Shown: in pieces, positions 22,829 through 32,438 of the stretch
Numbering within the stretch: position 1 is the first letter of the stretch
Layout of the letters: each line of letters starts with the position of its first letter
DNA from: Sulfurimonas crateris
Lineage (GTDB): Bacteria; Campylobacterota; Campylobacteria; Campylobacterales; Sulfurimonadaceae
Assembly (NCBI RefSeq): GCF_005217605.1
Contig: NZ_SZPX01000007.1
Location: forward strand, 62,001-126,000
Length of the DNA stretch: 64,000 bases
Reading direction: 5' to 3'
The notes under the pieces: model-generated
Told to the model about the DNA's origin: nothing
Database searches by the model: none
The model's input: only the letters and a program-made list of their open reading frames with translations
Program-made: the position numbers and the translations under genes

Positions 22829-22917
22829 TGGTGGACCCTCAGAGATTCGAACTCTGGGAGGTATAACCCTCGCCGGTTTTCAAGACCGGTGCAATCGACC
22901 AACTCTGCCAAAGATCC
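22829..22917 (-). tRNA. tRNA-Ser (UGA)
   Basis: Minus-strand cloverleaf with acceptor GGATCTT/AGGGTCC, anticodon arm CCGGT-CTTGAAA-ACCGG (anticodon TGA), a long variable arm (CGAGGGTTATACCTCC) typical of tRNA-Ser, T arm CAGAG-TTCGAAT-CTCTG, and encoded CCA at 22831–22829. Confidence 0.93.
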
Positions 22918-22952
22918 ACGTTTATAGTTGAAAAGATTTTTAAGTTAATAAC

Positions 22953-23026
22953 TGGAGGTGCCACCCAGATTTGAACTGGGGATAGCAGCTTTGCAGGCTG
23001 CGGCCTTACCACTTGGCGATGGCACC
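22953..23026 (-). tRNA. tRNA-Cys (GCA)
   Basis: Acceptor GGTGCCA/TGGCACC, anticodon loop CTGCAAA flanked by GCAGC/GCTGC (anticodon GCA), T arm CCCAG-TTCAAAT-CTGGG, discriminator T and encoded CCA. 74 bases. Confidence 0.95.
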
Positions 23027-23048
23027 AGTCAAAAACATATAAAATCAA

Positions 23049-23135
23049 TGGTGCCCGAGGCCGGACTTGAACCGGCACAGTATTGCTACCGGGGGATTTT
23101 AAGTCCCCTGCGTCTACCGATTTCGCCACCCGGGC
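23049..23135 (-). tRNA. tRNA-Leu (UAA)
   Basis: Acceptor GCCCGGG with its pairing 3' strand, anticodon arm GGGGA-CTTAAAA-TCCCC (anticodon TAA), long variable arm typical of tRNA-Leu, T arm GCCGG-TTCAAGT-CCGGC, encoded CCA. Confidence 0.95.
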
Positions 23136-23175
23136 GTGATGGGTGTTTTTTTAACAGTTAATAATTTAAAATAAA

Positions 23176-23250
23176 TGGAGCGGGAAACGAGGTTCGAACT
23201 CGCGACCCCAACCTTGGCAAGGTTGTGCTCTACCACTGAGCTATTCCCGC
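23176..23250 (-). tRNA. tRNA-Gly (GCC)
   Basis: Acceptor GCGGGAA/TTCCCGC, anticodon arm CAACC-TTGCCAA-GGTTG (anticodon GCC), T loop TTCGAA, discriminator T and encoded CCA. It is the first gene of the Gly-Leu-Cys-Ser tRNA cluster read on the minus strand. Confidence 0.95.
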
Positions 23251-23340
23251 AACTTGTACACTTAATTTTAAGTGAGCGGAATTATAGCCATTTTATTTTT
23301 GTTTGTAAAGAGTTTTTATAAAAAAATCTCAAAAAAATGT

Positions 23341-23346
23341 TATAAT
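23341..23346 (+). promoter_or_regulatory. -10 hexamer of ilvD
   Basis: A consensus TATAAT at 23341–23346 after a T-rich run and 45 bases before the ilvD ATG; the tRNA-Gly gene diverges from it. Confidence 0.6.
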
Positions 23347-23390
23347 CGCACCAATAATAAGATACAGCGACTAAAATATGAAGGATTTTA

Positions 23391-25076
23391 ATGAGAAGTG
23401 ATACTATAAAAAAGGGCTTTGACAGGGCTCCTCACCGTTCACTACTTCGTGCGACGGGGTTAAAGGATGAAGATTTTGACAAACCGTTTATCGGAATAGC
23501 GAACAGTTATATAGATATCATCCCGGGTCATTTTTTCCTTCACGAATATGGTGAGATCGTAAAAGAGGCGATTCGCGAAGCCGGCGGGGTTCCATTTGTA
23601 TTTAACACTATAGGTGTCGATGACGGTATAGCGATGGGGCATGACGGAATGCTCTACTCGCTTCCTTCACGTGAGATCATTGCAGACTCTATAGAGACGG
23701 TTATGAACGCGCACAAACTTGATGCTCTTATATGTATCCCAAACTGTGACAAGATCGTTCCAGGTATGATAATGGGCGCACTTCGCGTTAATGTTCCGAC
23801 CGTTTTTGTCTCTGGCGGTCCAATGCCTGCAGGACATAAAAAAGATGGTACTCCGATCGATCTTGCTACTGCTTTTGAAGCGGTTGGCGAGCATGCAGAG
23901 GGGAAGATAAGTGATGAAGAACTTTATGACATAGAGTGTAACGCATGTCCAAGCGGCGGAAGCTGTTCGGGGATGTTTACGGCAAACTCTATGAACACTC
24001 TTTGTGAGGCAATGGGTATCGCACTACCTGGTAATGGTACTATTTTAGCGATGACTCCAGCAAGAATAGAGCTCGTTAAAAAAGCGGCTAAGAGAATTGT
24101 CGAGATGGCAAAGGCAGATGACAGCAAGTACAACTTGAAAAATGTTCTGAACGAAAAAGCTGTTCACAACGCATTTGTAGTTGATATGGCAATGGGAGGA
24201 AGCTCAAATACTGTTCTTCATATGCTAGCAATTGCAAAAGAGGCAGACGTTGATTTTCCTATAGAGAAGATCAACCATATTGCCGACAATGTAGCGCATA
24301 TTGCTAAGATATCTCCATCATTAACAACTGTTCATATGGATGATATAAACCGTGCAGGCGGTGTAAATGCGGTAATGAAAGAGGTAAGCAGAAGAGGCGG
24401 ACTGCTTCATCTTGACAATCCTACAGTAACGGGCGAAACACTTGGTGAGCGCATTCAAGATGCGAAGATATTAGACGAGAACATCATTCATACAAATGAA
24501 AATGCTTACTCTCAAGTCGGCGGTTTGTCTATTCTTTTTGGAAACCTTGCTCGTGAGGGCGCGGTTGTAAAGACCGCAGGTATCGAGCCTAGTATGAGAC
24601 AGTTTAAGGGCACGGCTATCTGCTTTAACTCTCAGCCTGAGGCAATTGCGGGCATAATGAGTCATAAAGTAAAACCGGGCAACGTTGTCGTAATCCGCTA
24701 TGAGGGCCCAAAAGGCGGTCCTGGAATGCAGGAGATGTTAGCGCCTACTGCACTTATTCAAGGTATGGGTCTAGGCGAGAGCGTTGCACTTATTACCGAT
24801 GGAAGATTCTCCGGGGCAACAAAAGGTGCGAGTATCGGGCATGTCTCTCCTGAAGCTGCAGAGGGTGGCTTGATAGCTCTAATAGAAGATGGTGACGAGA
24901 TAGAGCTTGATGTTGATAAGCATATCCTGCAGCTAAATGTTAGCGATGCAGAGATAGCAAAAAGAGAAGAGAACTACAAGCCTCATAAAAATGATGTTAA
25001 ATCAAAGTGGCTTAAACGCTACCAGCTTTTGGTCTCAAATGCTTCAAACGGAGCAGTTTTAAAGACAGAGATCTAA
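23391..25076 (+). CDS. ilvD: Dihydroxy-acid dehydratase
   Basis: A 561-residue enzyme of branched-chain amino acid synthesis that dehydrates dihydroxyisovalerate and dihydroxymethylvalerate. Iron–sulfur ligands are visible in [12 protein letters not shown] and [19 protein letters not shown], with further family motifs [47 protein letters not shown] and [21 protein letters not shown]. The length fits the bacterial IlvD. It has its own -10 and is transcribed away from the tRNA cluster. A hairpin lies between it and thrS. Confidence 0.97.
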   Translation: MRSDTIKKGFDRAPHRSLLRATGLKDEDFDKPFIGIANSYIDIIPGHFFLHEYGEIVKEAIREAGGVPFVFNTIGVDDGIAMGHDGMLYSLPSREIIADSIETVMNAHKLDALICIPNCDKIVPGMIMGALRVNVPTVFVSGGPMPAGHKKDGTPIDLATAFEAVGEHAEGKISDEELYDIECNACPSGGSCSGMFTANSMNTLCEAMGIALPGNGTILAMTPARIELVKKAAKRIVEMAKADDSKYNLKNVLNEKAVHNAFVVDMAMGGSSNTVLHMLAIAKEADVDFPIEKINHIADNVAHIAKISPSLTTVHMDDINRAGGVNAVMKEVSRRGGLLHLDNPTVTGETLGERIQDAKILDENIIHTNENAYSQVGGLSILFGNLAREGAVVKTAGIEPSMRQFKGTAICFNSQPEAIAGIMSHKVKPGNVVVIRYEGPKGGPGMQEMLAPTALIQGMGLGESVALITDGRFSGATKGASIGHVSPEAAEGGLIALIEDGDEIELDVDKHILQLNVSDAEIAKREENYKPHKNDVKSKWLKRYQLLVSNASNGAVLKTEI

Positions 25077-25138
25077 TGATTTGTACGCAATATGAGCAAA
25101 GCCCATCTTGCTACGCTAGCCGCTTAGGCACTGAAGCT

Positions 25139-25154
25139 TGCCTCTAGTGAGGCA
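25139..25154. other. Short hairpin between ilvD and thrS
   Basis: TGCCTC-TAGT-GAGGCA, a perfect 6-bp stem with only A-rich sequence after it, 35 bases before the thrS TTG. It may be a weak terminator or a leader structure. No T-box specifier structure is seen. Confidence 0.4.
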
Positions 25155-25188
25155 GAAAATAATAAACAGATAGATAGGAATAGAAATT

Positions 25189-26997
25189 TTGAATGCAATC
25201 GCAATAAAACATAACGGAGAGATAATAGACTTACAGACTGCCAAAGAGAAGGGTTTTGAGGGTGAGCAGATTCATCTTGACAACTCGCCTGAATCTTTGG
25301 ATGTTCTTCGCCACTCAACGGCACACCTTATGGCCCAAGCCATAAAATCACTCTACCCAGATGCAAAGTTCTTTGTAGGACCTACTGTTAAAGAGGGTTT
25401 TTACTATGACTTTAAAACTAAAGAAGAGATAGGTGAGGGCGACCTTAAAACGATAGAAAAAGAGATGTTATCACTCGCTAAAAAGAAGTATGAGATAGAG
25501 AAGTATGAGATCTCTATGAGCGAGGCAAAAGAGAAGTTCAAAGATGACCATCTAAAACTTACAGTTATGGAGCGCATTCCGAGTGACACAGTCTCTATCT
25601 ATAAGCAGGGTGAATTTGAAGACCTGTGTCGCGGTCCGCACCTTCCAAATATAGGACTTATCAGATATTTTAAACTTACGAAGATCGCAGGCGCTTATCT
25701 GGGTGGAGACTCTAAAAACGAGATGCTGACTCGTATATACGGTATAGCGTTTGCAGATAAAGAGGCTCTAAAATCCTATCTTGATATGATGGCAGAGGCT
25801 GAGAAGCGTGATCATCGCAAACTCGGTGCAGAGATGAAGATGTTTACGTTCCGCGAAGAGGTCGGGGCCGGTTTTCCTATCTGGCTTCCTGCAGGCGGAC
25901 GCCTTCGCTCAAGACTAGAATCGCTTCTCTTTAAAGCACACAGAAAACGCGGTTATGAGCCGGTACGTGGACCTGAGATGTTAAGAAGTGACCTCTGGAA
26001 GACATCTGGGCACTACCAGAACTACGGCGAAAATATGTATTTTACAAATATTGATGAGATAGAGTTTGGTGTAAAACCTATGAACTGTGTCGGTCATATT
26101 AAAGTATATGAGGAGGATCTGCACTCATACAGAGACCTGCCTCTTAAATATTTTGAGTACGGCGTGGTTCACCGTCACGAGATGACGGGCGCACTTCACG
26201 GGCTTTTCCGCGTTCGTGAGTTTACACAAGACGATGCGCACATCTTCTGTAGAGCAGACCAGATAGAAGAGCAGATCATAGAAGTAGTTGATTTTGTAGA
26301 TAAGATCATGTCTACTTTTGAGTTTGATTATAAGATGATGATCTCTACAAAACCAGAAAAAGCAGTTGGAAGTGACGAAGTATGGGAAGTTTCTACACAG
26401 GCTCTTAAAAAAGCAATGGATAAAAACGGACTTGTTTATGAGATAGATGAGGGCGGCGGAGCTTTTTACGGTCCAAAAATCGACATCAAGATAACAGATG
26501 CGATCGGCAGAGAGTGGCAGTGCGGAACGATTCAGCTCGATTTCAACCTGCCTGAGAGATTTGAGCTTGAGTATAACGGCGAAAATAATGACAAAATCCA
26601 GCCAGTAATGATACATAGAGCAATTTTAGGTTCGTTTGAGCGTTTTATTGGTATATTAACAGAGCATTACGCTGGGGAGTTCCCAATGTTTATCGCACCG
26701 ACTCAGGTTGCAATCGTTCCAATCGCCGCTGCGCACAACGATTATGCAAAAGAGTTGGCAGATAAACTGATCGATCTGGGAGCAGATAGTGAGATCTACT
26801 CCAAAAATGACTCTTTAAACAAAAGAATCAGAACAGCGGAAAAGAGTAGGGTGCCAATGTTGGCGATCATAGGGGATGAAGAGGTTGAGTCTCGAACTGT
26901 CGCAATACGTGACAGAAGAACGAGAGAACAATATAACTTAAGCGAGAGTGAATTTCTATCGCTTATACAAACTAAAATAAATGAGGTAAATTTTTGA
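25189..26997 (+). CDS. thrS: Threonyl-tRNA synthetase (shortened TGS domain)
   Basis: A 602-residue enzyme that charges tRNA-Thr. Editing-domain motifs [10 protein letters not shown] (HxxxH) and CRGPHLP are present, then the class II catalytic core ([65 protein letters not shown]) and an anticodon-binding domain. Compared with E. coli ThrS (about 640) the N-terminal TGS domain is cut to its second half: only about 40 residues precede the editing domain. The start is TTG with AGGA nine bases upstream; no in-frame ATG precedes it. It overlaps infC by 4 bases. Confidence 0.96.
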   Translation: MNAIAIKHNGEIIDLQTAKEKGFEGEQIHLDNSPESLDVLRHSTAHLMAQAIKSLYPDAKFFVGPTVKEGFYYDFKTKEEIGEGDLKTIEKEMLSLAKKKYEIEKYEISMSEAKEKFKDDHLKLTVMERIPSDTVSIYKQGEFEDLCRGPHLPNIGLIRYFKLTKIAGAYLGGDSKNEMLTRIYGIAFADKEALKSYLDMMAEAEKRDHRKLGAEMKMFTFREEVGAGFPIWLPAGGRLRSRLESLLFKAHRKRGYEPVRGPEMLRSDLWKTSGHYQNYGENMYFTNIDEIEFGVKPMNCVGHIKVYEEDLHSYRDLPLKYFEYGVVHRHEMTGALHGLFRVREFTQDDAHIFCRADQIEEQIIEVVDFVDKIMSTFEFDYKMMISTKPEKAVGSDEVWEVSTQALKKAMDKNGLVYEIDEGGGAFYGPKIDIKITDAIGREWQCGTIQLDFNLPERFELEYNGENNDKIQPVMIHRAILGSFERFIGILTEHYAGEFPMFIAPTQVAIVPIAAAHNDYAKELADKLIDLGADSEIYSKNDSLNKRIRTAEKSRVPMLAIIGDEEVESRTVAIRDRRTREQYNLSESEFLSLIQTKINEVNF

Positions 26998-27509
26998 ACA
27001 AAAAAGACCGTGTCATAATGAATGACGATATTCGTGTACCGGAAGTGCGTTGTAATGTAGATGGAGCAGAATCTTTAGGAATAATTTCAATTGATGAAGC
27101 TATGGAAAAAGCAAATGAGTTGGGTTTAGATTTGGTTTTAATCGCTCCGGATGCAAAGCCTCCTGTCGCAAAGATTATGGATTACGGTAAGTTTAAGTAT
27201 CAAGAAGAGAAAAAACAAAAAGAGCAGAGAAAGAATCAGGTTAAGATCGATGTAAAAGAGATCAAGCTCTCTGTTAAAATTGCAGAAAATGATATTGCAT
27301 ACAAAGTTAAACACGCAAGAGAGTTTCTTGAGCAAGGCAAACATGTAAAATTCCGCGTATTTCTAAGAGGTCGTGAGATGGCTAATCCGGAAGCTGCTAA
27401 AGAGGTTCTTTTGAGAATTTGGCCTATGGTTGAAGATATTGGGGTTATGGATAAAGAGCCTAAGTTTGAAGGCCGTTACTACAACATGTACGTTGTCCCT
27501 CAGAAATAG
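26994..27509 (+). CDS. infC: Translation initiation factor IF-3
   Basis: A 171-residue protein with the IF3 N-domain ([40 protein letters not shown]) and C-domain ([30 protein letters not shown]). It blocks premature ribosome subunit joining and proofreads start codons. The start is TTG (26994–26996) overlapping the thrS stop. IF3 genes often use a non-ATG start for autoregulation (AUU in E. coli), so a TTG here may serve the same purpose. Unlike many bacteria, rpmI and rplT do not follow; a strong terminator does. Confidence 0.96.
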   Translation: MNKKDRVIMNDDIRVPEVRCNVDGAESLGIISIDEAMEKANELGLDLVLIAPDAKPPVAKIMDYGKFKYQEEKKQKEQRKNQVKIDVKEIKLSVKIAENDIAYKVKHAREFLEQGKHVKFRVFLRGREMANPEAAKEVLLRIWPMVEDIGVMDKEPKFEGRYYNMYVVPQK

Positions 27510-27515
27510 TTTTTT

Positions 27516-27537
27516 AAACGCAGAACTCTCTGCGTTT
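27516..27537. terminator. Bidirectional terminator between infC and the ABC transporter
   Basis: A perfect 9-bp stem AAACGCAGA / TCTGCGTTT with loop ACTC. On the plus strand it runs into TTTATTTAT; on the minus strand the A-run before it becomes TTTAAAAAACT. It lies between the two convergent stop codons. Confidence 0.85.
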
Positions 27538-27539
27538 AT

Positions 27540-29309
27540 TTATAATAGCTGATTCTTAATAAACTCAACATAGTGTCCCTCTTCATCTTTTAGCTCTTCG
27601 TGTGTTCCTTTTTGAACTATCGCTCCCGAGTCTAGTATATAGATCATATCCGCATTTTTAACCGTACTTAATCTGTGGGCTATCGTTATTACTGTTTTAT
27701 CTTTTAGTATCGGTTTAATGGCAATATGAAGCTTTGCCTCTGTGTGAGCATCCAGCGCTGAAGTAGATTCATCAAGAATAACGACACTTGGATTTGCTAT
27801 GACCATTCTTGCAATGCTTAAGCGTTGTCTTTGACCGCCTGAGAGTCTTATGCCATGATGACCTACTATAGTGTCTAGTCCATCTTTCATTCCCTCAAGC
27901 ATCTCTTTTAGTTGAGCTATCTCTAGAGCCGCATATATCTCCTCATCACTAACACTCTCATCTCCCATAGTTATATTAAATCTTAGAGTAGAATTAAAAA
28001 GTATAGGCATTTGAAGGACTAAAAATATCTTTTGTCTCAGAGATGTTTTGTCTAAATCTTCTGTCTCTATGCCATTGTACGTAAGAGAGCCGCTATTTTT
28101 TTCATAAAAACCTGCAATAACTTGTGCAAGCGTAGTTTTTCCGCTTCCGCTCGCTCCAATAAAGGCAATCTTTGAGCCATGTTTTATTTCAAGAGTGATA
28201 TTCTCAAGAGCATTTTTATCATTCGCGTATGAGAAGTTTAAATCCTTTAGAGATATATCCACATCATGTGAATCTATACGACTACTTCCTGTTTTTTCAC
28301 TTTTTAAATCTAGTATTTTGTTTAATCTCTTAAGCGCAGCCATAGCAGAGGAGTAGCTATACTGCATTGAGAGTATATCTTGAACAGGGGTCATGATAAA
28401 CCAGATATAGCCAAACATTGCAAACATCATACCTATACTTAAATCGCTATATGCAACCAAGAGAATACCAGAAGCCCTTAGAAGCTCAAACATTATTAAA
28501 AATATAGTGTAGGATAGTTTTTCATAGGCAACACTTTTGTACTCATATCTGTTTGATGTTATCTGAATATTTTTTGCATCATCTACTGTACTTGAAAAGA
28601 AATAGCTCTCTTTATTACTTGCTTTTATCTGCCCATAAAGCTCTAGAGTTTCCCCCAAAGTGTTTTGAAATTTCTCAATTGCTTGATTTTCCTCTTTTTT
28701 AAGAGAGCCTACTCGTTTTGACATCTTTTTACTAATTAACATAATTAGAGGCTGAATAATCAAGATAGATATGCCCAAGAGGGGATCTATTGCGATCATG
28801 ACGACACCAACTGCAACCAATGTTAAAACAGATGAGATAAAACGGCTAGTACTTGTTAAAATAAAATTATCAAGCGTGTTTACATCAGTAATCAAATTTG
28901 ACGTAATTGCACCGCTTCCAAGAGTTTCATACTCATTCATTGAGGCTGACTTTAGATGCAGAAGCAGCTTTTTTCGCACCATAAAGGTTACATGTTTTGA
29001 TATTTTGGTAAAAATCTTTGTAATGACAACACTAAGAGCATAGTAGATAAAACGCAGGAAAATAACAGCAAATGTAACTATGGCTATATAGTAAAAAGGG
29101 GATGTCTCTCCAAAGAGATAGTTAATGCTTCCTACAAAGTAAGAAGGTTTTTCTAAAAGGATTTCATCAACCATTACAGGAAGCATAAGAGGGACAGGTA
29201 TGCTTACAAGAATGGCAAGTATAGTTACAATCTGCCCATATATGAGAGGAGATTTTTTATCTAAAATAAGAGCAAAAATAGTTTTAAGTGTGATTTGCTC
29301 TTTATTCAT
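27540..29309 (-). CDS. ABC transporter, fused permease and ATP-binding protein
   Basis: A 589-residue half-transporter of the exporter (MsbA/lipid A or peptide exporter) type. Residues 1–330 hold six membrane helices. The nucleotide-binding domain shows Walker A GASGSGKTTLAQ, Q-loop VLQMPILF, signature LSGGQRQRLSIAR, Walker B VVILDESTSALD and the H-loop IAHRLST. It would act as a homodimer at the inner membrane. Substrate is not apparent; no peptidase C39 domain is present. It is followed by a terminator and preceded by an MFS gene on the same strand. Confidence 0.9.
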   Translation of the reverse strand: MNKEQITLKTIFALILDKKSPLIYGQIVTILAILVSIPVPLMLPVMVDEILLEKPSYFVGSINYLFGETSPFYYIAIVTFAVIFLRFIYYALSVVITKIFTKISKHVTFMVRKKLLLHLKSASMNEYETLGSGAITSNLITDVNTLDNFILTSTSRFISSVLTLVAVGVVMIAIDPLLGISILIIQPLIMLISKKMSKRVGSLKKEENQAIEKFQNTLGETLELYGQIKASNKESYFFSSTVDDAKNIQITSNRYEYKSVAYEKLSYTIFLIMFELLRASGILLVAYSDLSIGMMFAMFGYIWFIMTPVQDILSMQYSYSSAMAALKRLNKILDLKSEKTGSSRIDSHDVDISLKDLNFSYANDKNALENITLEIKHGSKIAFIGASGSGKTTLAQVIAGFYEKNSGSLTYNGIETEDLDKTSLRQKIFLVLQMPILFNSTLRFNITMGDESVSDEEIYAALEIAQLKEMLEGMKDGLDTIVGHHGIRLSGGQRQRLSIARMVIANPSVVILDESTSALDAHTEAKLHIAIKPILKDKTVITIAHRLSTVKNADMIYILDSGAIVQKGTHEELKDEEGHYVEFIKNQLL

Positions 29310-29342
29310 AATCTAGAGTGCTTTGCGCAAGTCCACAATAGA

Positions 29343-30659
29343 CTACTTAGATATTTGTGCTTTTAAAGCTTCTTTATCCATCGCACTGCTTACAAATTTC
29401 ACAACAATAAGTTTCTCACTGTCGTTTATATACCACTCTGCAATATGCTCTTGTTCAAGGTTTTGAAGCTTTGATAAATCTACTTCGTCTTGAGGAATAA
29501 ACAGATGCGAGTATTTTGTCGGGTTTTGAAGCTTTAGAGTCCACAGCAGCCATACAGTTGCAACTACCGCAACGCTGATACCGATCGTCTCCCTGTCACT
29601 TATGCCTAAAAGAAGACCAGCAGTAGTACCGCCTACAAACGTCGCAAAATATGCAACAGAGTTTGAGATACCAAGAGCGGCACCCTTTTGGTGAACTTTT
29701 GCAAACTTTGTTATCATAGATTGAACAAGAGGTTCCATCATGTTAAATGCTATAAAAAACATAACGACACCGACAACAAAAATTGTGCTTGAAGCTGTAA
29801 GCCCCATAATCAAAAAAGAGCCTATAAAGAGAACTATTGAGAGTAGAAATATCTCTTTTGGTTTGTTGTACTTCTCGCCAAATACGGCAGCAGGCCCCAT
29901 AGCAACAAGACCAAAAAGCATAGCAGGAAGATAAGCCATATAGAGATCAGACTTCTCCCAAGCAAACGTCTCGCTTGTTAATATAATAGGAATAAGAACA
30001 AAAGCGATGGTCATAAGACCTTTTTGCATTGCATTGATGACTATCATATTTAAAAGGTTCGGGTCTTTTAGGATGTCAGAGGTCTTTGACGTTGCATGGT
30101 AAGTGTGCTTAATCTTTGGAGGAGTAGGAACTTTTGTAAAGAGAAGTATAATTGCCAAAACAGCAAAAACAGCAGTAAGAATAAAAAGAAACTCAACACC
30201 GTAAGAGGCACCAAGAACAGGTCCAAGCCCCATAGCAAGAGCAAAACTAAGAGCGATAGAAGCTCCCATGATCGCCATAGCTTTACCGCGGATCTCCTCT
30301 TCGACCAGATCCGAGATCATCGCAGTAATAACCGAGCCTATCGCTCCTGCACCCTGAAGAAATCGCCCTATCATAAGTGTATATATATTGTCAGAGTACG
30401 CACAAATGATCGAGCCGATCAAAAATACTATAAGACCAAAGAGCAGAGTCGGTTTTCTGCCTATCTTGTCACTCATTGTTCCAAACGGTACCTGAAAAAT
30501 TGCCTGAGTCAACGCATAACCACCGACAACTATACCAACAAGAAGAGGAGTTGAACCCTCAAGCTCAAGTGCATAAATCGAAATGACTGGTAAAACTAAG
30601 AAGAGACCTAAAAACCTTAGAGAGAGAATCGCGGAGAGGGGAAATACTTTTTTAAACAT
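29343..30659 (-). CDS. MFS drug-efflux-like transporter with C-terminal extension
   Basis: A 438-residue protein with twelve predicted membrane segments, the loop 2–3 motif GTMSDKIGRKP (MFS motif A) and GRFLQGAGAIGSVI (motif C-like of drug:H+ antiporters). After the last helix a soluble tail of about 60 residues (NPTKYSHLFIPQDEV onward, ending ALKAQISK) resembles a small alpha/beta domain, an extra over simple MFS proteins. It lies 33 bases upstream of the ABC transporter gene on the same strand and may be co-transcribed with it. Confidence 0.87.
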   Translation of the reverse strand: MFKKVFPLSAILSLRFLGLFLVLPVISIYALELEGSTPLLVGIVVGGYALTQAIFQVPFGTMSDKIGRKPTLLFGLIVFLIGSIICAYSDNIYTLMIGRFLQGAGAIGSVITAMISDLVEEEIRGKAMAIMGASIALSFALAMGLGPVLGASYGVEFLFILTAVFAVLAIILLFTKVPTPPKIKHTYHATSKTSDILKDPNLLNMIVINAMQKGLMTIAFVLIPIILTSETFAWEKSDLYMAYLPAMLFGLVAMGPAAVFGEKYNKPKEIFLLSIVLFIGSFLIMGLTASSTIFVVGVVMFFIAFNMMEPLVQSMITKFAKVHQKGAALGISNSVAYFATFVGGTTAGLLLGISDRETIGISVAVVATVWLLWTLKLQNPTKYSHLFIPQDEVDLSKLQNLEQEHIAEWYINDSEKLIVVKFVSSAMDKEALKAQISK

Positions 30660-30779
30660 TATCTACCTTAAATATTATATAATGGCGTAATTATATTGAA
30701 AAGATTGTTTACACAAACTTTTTAAATCAAAAAAACTTATATTTAAAGTAATGTTTAAAGTAATTTGTAAGGATGTTAT

Positions 30780-31367
30780 GTGAAGTTGGTACTGGCTACT
30801 TCCAATAAGGGGAAAGTAAGAGAGATAAAAGCGCTCTACAAGGATTTTGAGGTAGTTCCTTACAGCGAACTGATCGATGAGTTCGAGATAGTCGAAGACG
30901 GCAAGGATTTTAAAGAGAACGCTCTTATAAAAGCCAGAGCCGTTTTTAAAGCTCTGGATGATGAAGATGTAATAGTCTTAGCGGATGACAGCGGAATCAG
31001 TGTCGATGTTCTCGGTGGAAAACCTGGGATTTACAGTGCAAGATATGCAGGGGCTGATGCAACCGATAAAGATAATCTCTATAAGTTAATAGAGGCTATA
31101 AAAACAAAGGGCTTTGATAGTTCGCCTGCACACTATACGGCAGCCATAGCGATAGTAACCAAAGACGGTGAATATTCGGTTCACGGCTGGATGTATGGAG
31201 AGGCAATGGCAAAAGCAGTGGGAGATGGAGGGTTTGGATATGACCCTATGTTTATTCCACTCGGATATGATAAGACCTTAGGCGAGCTGGATGATGAGAC
31301 AAAAAAGAGCATCTCTCACCGTGCAAAAGCACTAAGTTTGGCAAAAGTAATTCTACAGACTCTGTAG
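30780..31367 (+). CDS. rdgB: XTP/dITP pyrophosphatase (RdgB/HAM1)
   Basis: A 195-residue nucleotide-pool cleaning enzyme that hydrolyses dITP, XTP and ITP. Diagnostic motifs are the N-terminal [61 protein letters not shown] and SHRAKAL. The start is GTG at 30780 preceded by AAGGA; an ATG two bases upstream is out of frame and runs directly into TGA. It diverges from the MFS gene, with a TATAAT near 30678 between them. Confidence 0.95.
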   Translation: MKLVLATSNKGKVREIKALYKDFEVVPYSELIDEFEIVEDGKDFKENALIKARAVFKALDDEDVIVLADDSGISVDVLGGKPGIYSARYAGADATDKDNLYKLIEAIKTKGFDSSPAHYTAAIAIVTKDGEYSVHGWMYGEAMAKAVGDGGFGYDPMFIPLGYDKTLGELDDETKKSISHRAKALSLAKVILQTL

Positions 31368-31370
31368 AGT

Positions 31371-31463
31371 TTATAGAACTTTCAGACTTAGTCTATAGAG
31401 AGCATCTTCCATTTTAGTTAAAAGAGTCTCTAGTTTAGAGTTGTATATAAGTAAAGTACGCAT
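31371..31463 (-). CDS. Possible 30-aa peptide downstream of uppP
   Basis: A minus-strand frame ATG 31463 to TAA 31371 with GGGGA five bases before the ATG. The product (30 residues, starting MRTLLIYNSKLETLLTKMED) would be an amphipathic helix with heptad-like leucines. It lies 67 bases after the uppP stop and overlaps nothing. Too short to be sure it is translated. Confidence 0.3.
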   Translation of the reverse strand: MRTLLIYNSKLETLLTKMEDALYRLSLKVL

Positions 31464-31530
31464 CTAGTTCCCCTATAAATTATAACCCCCAATAAGCAAA
31501 TATTATTCCAGAGTCATTATAGGGTTGAGA

Positions 31531-32301
31531 TTAGTTGAACATCAGCAGTAGAAAAACCCCGAAAACTATTCTATAAACTCCAAAAGAGACAAAAGTGAAT
31601 TTTTCCAAAAATTTTAAAAAGAGTTTTATTGTGAGGTATGCTACGATAAAAGATGTTACAAACCCAACGGCTAAAACGGTGAGGTTCGCTTCTGTAAAAT
31701 CTTGGTAATATTTTAGCATATCATAAGCTGCAACGGCACCCATGACTGGAAAAGCAAGCAAAAAGCTAAACTCCGCGCTCGCTTTTCTGCTAAGGCCGAC
31801 AAGAAGCGCACCGATTATGGTTGAGCCTGCCCTGCTTGTTCCGGGAATAAGTGCAAAGACCTGAGCTATACCTATTATCAGGGAGTGTTTGAGCGTCACC
31901 TCTTCTACATCATGGATCGTCTGTTTGTCTTCATGTACGAAAAATTTCTCTACGATCAAAAATATCACTCCGCCTACTATAAACATAATAGCGACTATAT
32001 TTATGCTAAAGAGCTCTTTTATCTGGGATGAGAAGATAAAGCCAATGATAGCCAATGGCAAAAAAGCTATAAAAACCTTCGTCCAGAGATCAATCTTTTT
32101 GATCGTGAATTTATCTTTGTAGTTAAATATTACTGCCAATATTGCCGAGAATTGGATGATGACTTCATACGCCTTGTTTACAGCATTTTGCTCAATGCCT
32201 AAAAACTCACTGGCAACTATTAGATGTCCCGTAGAAGAGATCGGCAAAAACTCTGTAAAGCCCTCAATTATGCCTAAAATTATCGAATCGTATATTGTCA
32301 T
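31531..32301 (-). CDS. uppP: Undecaprenyl-diphosphatase (BacA/UppP)
   Basis: A 256-residue integral membrane enzyme that recycles undecaprenyl pyrophosphate for peptidoglycan synthesis and confers bacitracin tolerance. Both catalytic motifs are intact: [15 protein letters not shown] at about residues 12–26 and [10 protein letters not shown] at about 150–159. Around eight membrane helices. I chose the ATG at 32301; the upstream in-frame ATG at 32352 adds a polar extension ([16 protein letters not shown]) not typical of the family. Confidence 0.95.
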   Translation of the reverse strand: MTIYDSIILGIIEGFTEFLPISSTGHLIVASEFLGIEQNAVNKAYEVIIQFSAILAVIFNYKDKFTIKKIDLWTKVFIAFLPLAIIGFIFSSQIKELFSINIVAIMFIVGGVIFLIVEKFFVHEDKQTIHDVEEVTLKHSLIIGIAQVFALIPGTSRAGSTIIGALLVGLSRKASAEFSFLLAFPVMGAVAAYDMLKYYQDFTEANLTVLAVGFVTSFIVAYLTIKLFLKFLEKFTFVSFGVYRIVFGVFLLLMFN

Positions 32302-32394
32302 AAAAGCCTTTGCCTGATGAGAAATTTGGAAACTTTGCTGCAATTCTAGCATAAAATTAGAGATGCCCTAAAGTGAGTCTTTAAGTTATTTGGA

Positions 32395-32400
32395 TATAAT
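32395..32400 (+). promoter_or_regulatory. -10 hexamer of the aminotransferase–hisZ–purA transcript
   Basis: Consensus TATAAT at 32395–32400 within TTGGATATAATGC, 39 bases before the ATG at 32439. Confidence 0.6.
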
Positions 32401-32438
32401 GCGGGGATTTAAATCATAATCCATTTAGGAACTTTTAT

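Noticed and set aside
22839-23161. Protein frames over the tRNA cluster on both strands
   Set aside because: They cover four clear tRNA cloverleafs; the peptides are translations of tRNA sequence.
25077-25188. T-box or other riboswitch upstream of thrS
   Set aside because: The spacer is only 112 bases, lacks the T-box bulge sequence, and the hairpin is too small; T-boxes are not expected in this phylum.
26125-26616. 163-aa frame antisense to thrS
   Set aside because: It is opposite the conserved class II synthetase core; it arises from codon bias.
30096-30554. 152-aa frame antisense to the MFS transporter
   Set aside because: It is highly basic and low in complexity and lies opposite conserved MFS motifs.
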